Below, piece by piece: positions 61,171 through 64,000 of a DNA stretch of 64,000 nt. The first letter of the stretch is position 1; every line of letters begins with the position of its first letter. The notes under the pieces were generated by a model. That model was not told the DNA's origin and searched no databases. It worked only from the letters and a program-made list of their open reading frames with translations. This DNA is from Axinella damicornis (lineage: Eukaryota > Porifera > Demospongiae > Axinellida > Axinellidae), in the NCBI GenBank assembly GCA_963931865.1, contig OZ007509.1:13529489-13593488 (forward strand). Reading direction: 5' to 3'. Position numbers and translations under genes: made by a program.

Positions 61171-61334
61171 ATGTAGGGATAGCAGAACAGCAAAAAGCAG
61201 GGAAACAAGAGTGTAGTATACAACCCCACCCAACATAATAAAGAAAAAGATAAGTATAGGGCATTGTGAACTGAATTGTTTTATGCTACCATCCCTACCT
61301 GTTTCCCTACTTTTGCCGTTCTGCTATCCCACAT
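61171..61334. mobile_element. Short inverted-repeat element
   Basis: Inverted ends of about 36 bp (ATGTAGGGATAGCAGAACAG at left, mirrored by CTGCTATCCCACAT at right) with a few mismatches, about 90 bp apart. A similar single end is visible near 9893-9925. It is probably a MITE; target duplications were not resolved. Confidence 0.55.
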
Positions 61335-61881
61335 TTTAATGCCTGTTAAAGCTGGATTTATTAGCAGTAGGTACACACTTGAGCTGAAGTTTGCCATCTA
61401 TCACAGAGAAGCAGAAGTCTGTCCTTACAGGAAGCAGGCATCCTTAGTTGATGTCAGTCTTTTTTCATGGAATAAATCAATTTTCAACGGTTAATTCTCA
61501 TACAAACCAACACCCTAATACAAACACAAGAACATATATATTGCTATAGTACAGAGACAAGACTAAAGTGTAAGACAGCACGCTTACAAAATTGGTAAGG
61601 TGGGACATATGCAAATACTTCTAGGTAAACTAGCTATTCCACAAACTAGTGGAGGACGAGTTACAATAAAAGTTGGATCGTGTGACAAGGGTTGTGAGAG
61701 TGACATGGGATGAATTGGGTGAACTTAGTATGATTACAAACATGGTAGATCTAGATGGAGTGGGAAAGTTGGGAAATTTTATATGACCATTCAAAATGTA
61801 GCTAGAGCAGGCGGAGTTTTAGGAGTTTACATCTTGTGGCTAATGAGAGAATGCTGGCTTGCTCAATAGCTAGGTCCTCGC

Positions 61882-62215
61882 CTAGTACCCTGAGTGCCAC
61901 TGTTTTAGGCATACTTTAAGACCAAATTTCTGAACACCTTCCAGTTTCTCAGTGTCCTTCAAGTGTGGGTCCCATATGGTACAAGCATATTCTAAGTGAG
62001 GGAGGATTGGTATAGCTAAGTGTAGGAGAGTCAGAGGTTCTGAGTGGTGATAGAACTTCCTGTAGAGAACACCAATGAGCTCCCTGGCAGAAATGTGGTT
62101 TGACCAAGATATATCGAAGGACAGGATGACCCCTAGGTATTTAACCTTGGTGGCATTATTAACATTTCCATTGATCATTAGGGGACTTGTCTTTAGTAGC
62201 TACATTGTATATAGA
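61882..62215 (-). pseudogene. LINE reverse-transcriptase fragment
   Basis: The minus strand encodes VKYLGVILSFDISWSNHI, LLHLAIPILPHLEYACTIWD and LEGVQKFGLKVC. These match the conserved C-terminal part of non-LTR retrotransposon reverse transcriptases (YLGV...W..HI, LPHLEYA..WDP, LE.VQ.). Only about 100 residues remain and the upstream side runs into a long homopolymer, so this is a dead 5'-truncated copy. Confidence 0.75.
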
Positions 62216-62241
62216 CAAGGGGGCTACAAGGGGCTGTATAG

Positions 62242-62275
<34 letters not shown>
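62242..62275. repeat. C homopolymer next to the LINE fragment
   Basis: A run of 34 C bordered by GGGGCTGTATAGC, resembling the ends of small GGGGCTATAGCCCC-type elements; another such motif lies near 62790-62805. Confidence 0.9.
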
Positions 62276-62637
62276 TTTCACTGTCTGATACCAGATACGC
62301 CTAGCTATGTGCACGCCCCTAGTTTACTATAATTCATGCTGACTGTGCAATCACCACACATGCTGAGAAGAGACTCCGGTGGGGCATGATGCTGAGAAAG
62401 ACGTGACACGGCAGCAGAAAGCAGTAGCAGGACAGTGGAAAACACCAAGTTGGGATGATTGACAACACAGCACATACACTGACTGGTTCATCAGTCCCTG
62501 GCACACTGACCGTACTTCTAATTCAAGTAATAGTTATATGTTTCATTGCTAAGTGATTGTTAATTGTGCATGAGTACAAATGAAGAAAATGGCATCCCAG
62601 ATGACGACATAGTTCTTGAGTGGGTGGTTACAAGCAC

Positions 62638-62660
62638 CTAGCTAGCTAGCTAGCTAGCTA
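62638..62660. repeat. CTAG tetranucleotide microsatellite
   Basis: About six tandem CTAG units. Short, with no coding context. Confidence 0.9.
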
Positions 62661-63098
62661 CATGACCAATTTCTTTGTTTGGAAGGGATGAATCTCTCGG
62701 GTGGTTTTTGCATGAAACAGCAGCATTTTACTCTGAGTGCATAACCTCCATCGCTTTTCCAGAACAGGCGTGGATTTAGGGAGGGAAGCTTTGGGGCTAT
62801 AGCCCCATACACTCCAAATAGAGCTCACCAGGCGAAAGGAACGCCCATGAATAGTAGCTATTACCCCCACAGCCTCATTCCCAGGCCCGAGATGGGAAGG
62901 AGAAACTGTTTGTGCATGCGCTAAATCGCCATCATCTTCAGTTATCAGGAATGGCTCTCGTGGAAACTTCGTGCTTTGCACTGTAGCTACTGTCACTAGC
63001 TAGCTGCTTTAGAACTTCTTCCATGCCATCTGTTTCAGTGGTTTTAATTTCTTTCCGCTTCTTAGGGCGACTAGATCATAACACTACCTACTTGCTTG

Positions 63099-63156
63099 CT
63101 AGCCTCGTTCCCAGGCTCCTCCCCCTGCGTGCGCCGACAAAAAATATACGGGAGGG
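63099..63156. mobile_element. Partial fold-back element copy
   Basis: CTAGCCTCGTTCCCAGGCTC followed by a GCGTGCGCCGAC stretch matches the right half of the element at 30731-30825 in the opposite orientation. The second arm is missing. Confidence 0.65.
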
Positions 63157-63190
63157 AAAAGTCAGCCACGATTAATTATACAAAAATGCG

Positions 63191-63470
63191 AACATACACC
63201 CTTCCGAGGTGCTTGCTAACGTGCCGTGTTTGACTCACTCTTGCTTCCAATGGCTGCTCTTTGTGCTGGAAGTTACGGCAGACTCTTAGCCAGTACAGTT
63301 GTGGAGTTATGGTAGCACAAAATCGGCAATGTAAACAGAATCATAGAAAATCGGCCAACTTCAAGGCCCCATACAGTGTAGTTCCTTGCGTTTAGGAGTT
63401 ACAGGTGCTCAAACATACACCCTTCCGAGGTGCTTGCTAACATGTCGTGTTTGACTCACTATTGTTTCCA
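63191..63470. repeat. Direct repeat pair, about 58 bp
   Basis: AACATACACCCTTCCGAGGT and the following 39 bases occur at 63191-63249 and again at 63412-63470 with a few substitutions. The second copy abuts the hairpin element. Confidence 0.85.
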
Positions 63471-63575
63471 GTCTAGCTGCTAGCCCCTCTCCGCCCGGCC
63501 GGTCAATCGGGGGCGCGCGGCGAAGCCGCGCGCCCCCGATTGACCGGCCGGGCGGAGAGGGCTAGCGGCTAGACT
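63470..63575. mobile_element. 106-bp near-perfect GC-rich hairpin element
   Basis: The left arm starts AGTCTAGCTGCTAGCCCCTC and the right arm ends GGCTAGCGGCTAGACT. The arms are about 51-52 bp and complementary except for one mismatch and one extra base, separated by about 3 bases. A related truncated copy sits in an intron at 48901-48972, so it is a dispersed fold-back family. Confidence 0.85.
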
Positions 63576-63954
63576 GTCTTGCTTCCAGCCTGGCAGTAAT
63601 ATGATCACAAAATGTTCAGAATCCGACGTCTTTCCACCCAGAGACCTGATATTCAGCCGTACTTTCCCATTCCGTACCTTGCTCGGAGCAACAGAGCATC
63701 CCAAAAGTACACCTTTGAACCGCATGGCCATCTTGCGACTTCCGGGTTGACCGCGCCCCCTCGCATTTTTGCATAATTAATGTTGGCCGACTCTTCTGCG
63801 CTGCATGGAGCCTGGGGCCGGGGTGGTACGCTTTCGCACGTGATACGTGGCACGTCGACGCGTGGACGTCACTGCTATAATTAACTTATGTCAGTGCGTC
63901 ACAACTGGAGCGTGCCGACTTTTGTGGCAGCGATAGATCGACATAGAGAAGATT

Positions 63955-64000
63955 ATGCCGATGGCGACGACTGCGGAGAAAGTTACCTGGCAATACAGAC
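63955..64000 (+). CDS. Possible first coding bases of a plus-strand gene, cut by the right edge
   Basis: In a CpG-rich stretch (about 63730-64000) an ATG at 63955 opens MPMATTAEKVTWQYR and stays open to the end. A second ATG at 63961 is in the same frame, and an ATG at 63888 starts a different open frame. The composition suggests a promoter and first exon, but 46 bases are too few to identify the product. Confidence 0.25.
   Translation, partial: MPMATTAEKVTWQYR

Noticed and set aside
62075..62332. Plus-strand reading frame with poly-Pro
   Set aside because: It is antisense to the LINE fragment and then runs through a 34-base C run.
59976..64000. Search for the missing signal-peptide exon of the giant receptor
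   Set aside because: No minus-strand ATG with a hydrophobic core and a phase-1 donor was convincing; the candidates seen lie in transposon-derived sequence.
1..64000. CRISPR arrays, operons or ribosome binding sites
   Set aside because: Spliced genes, phase-1 Ig exons and polyadenylation signals show animal nuclear DNA; the tandem repeats present are coding modules or microsatellites without spacers.

Overview
This window looks like nuclear DNA of a simple animal, most likely a demosponge. That is inference from family content: long runs of ankyrin repeats, SRCR and immunoglobulin (Ig) exons, adhesion-GPCR domains, short introns with canonical splice sites, small fold-back elements and a LINE reverse-transcriptase remnant. 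There are no prokaryotic features. Nearly all the coding DNA is on the minus strand.

Layout. (1) 1-5171, minus: an intronless ankyrin-repeat gene that runs off the left edge, built from a 408-bp (136-residue, four-ankyrin) supermodule. (2) 5172-10491: mostly non-coding, with minisatellites and a possible small four-exon gene on the plus strand (6737-8077). (3) 10492-59975, minus: one very large multi-exon gene, or less likely a few collinear genes. Read 5' to 3' it encodes two SRCR domains (58887-59975), 54 Ig domains each on its own exon (30880-58625), five tandem copies of an Ig-EGF-Ig-linker-HRM-GAIN-GPS module (12756-30632), and one class B2 seven-transmembrane (7TM) domain with a short tail ending in a PDZ-ligand-like TQL (10492-12520). 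I estimate about 117 exons and 9,500-10,000 residues. No 7TM exons lie between the modules. The signal-peptide exon was not found. (4) 59976-64000: transposon-rich DNA with fold-back elements, a terminal-inverted-repeat element with a 5-bp target duplication, a LINE fragment, and a possible gene start at the right edge.

The main discovery is the giant adhesion-GPCR-like gene. It has five concatenated HRM-GAIN-GPS units in front of a single 7TM. The residue after the GPS cleavage point is Gly in four copies and Glu in the fifth, where self-cleavage needs Ser or Thr, so all five are predicted not to cleave. Every GPS exon ends in phase 0, the same phase used to enter the 7TM exon, so any module could in principle be spliced directly to the membrane domain. 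Just before the first transmembrane segment, a 33-bp in-frame repeat carries four successive acceptor-like sites that would lengthen the linker by 11 residues each. About 51 of the 54 array Ig domains carry a third cysteine at a fixed position. The array has grown by exon-block duplication at several scales.

Limits: exon edges come from reading GT/AG sites and matching phases by eye. No alignment, transcript or database search was run. Domain names rest on motif recognition.
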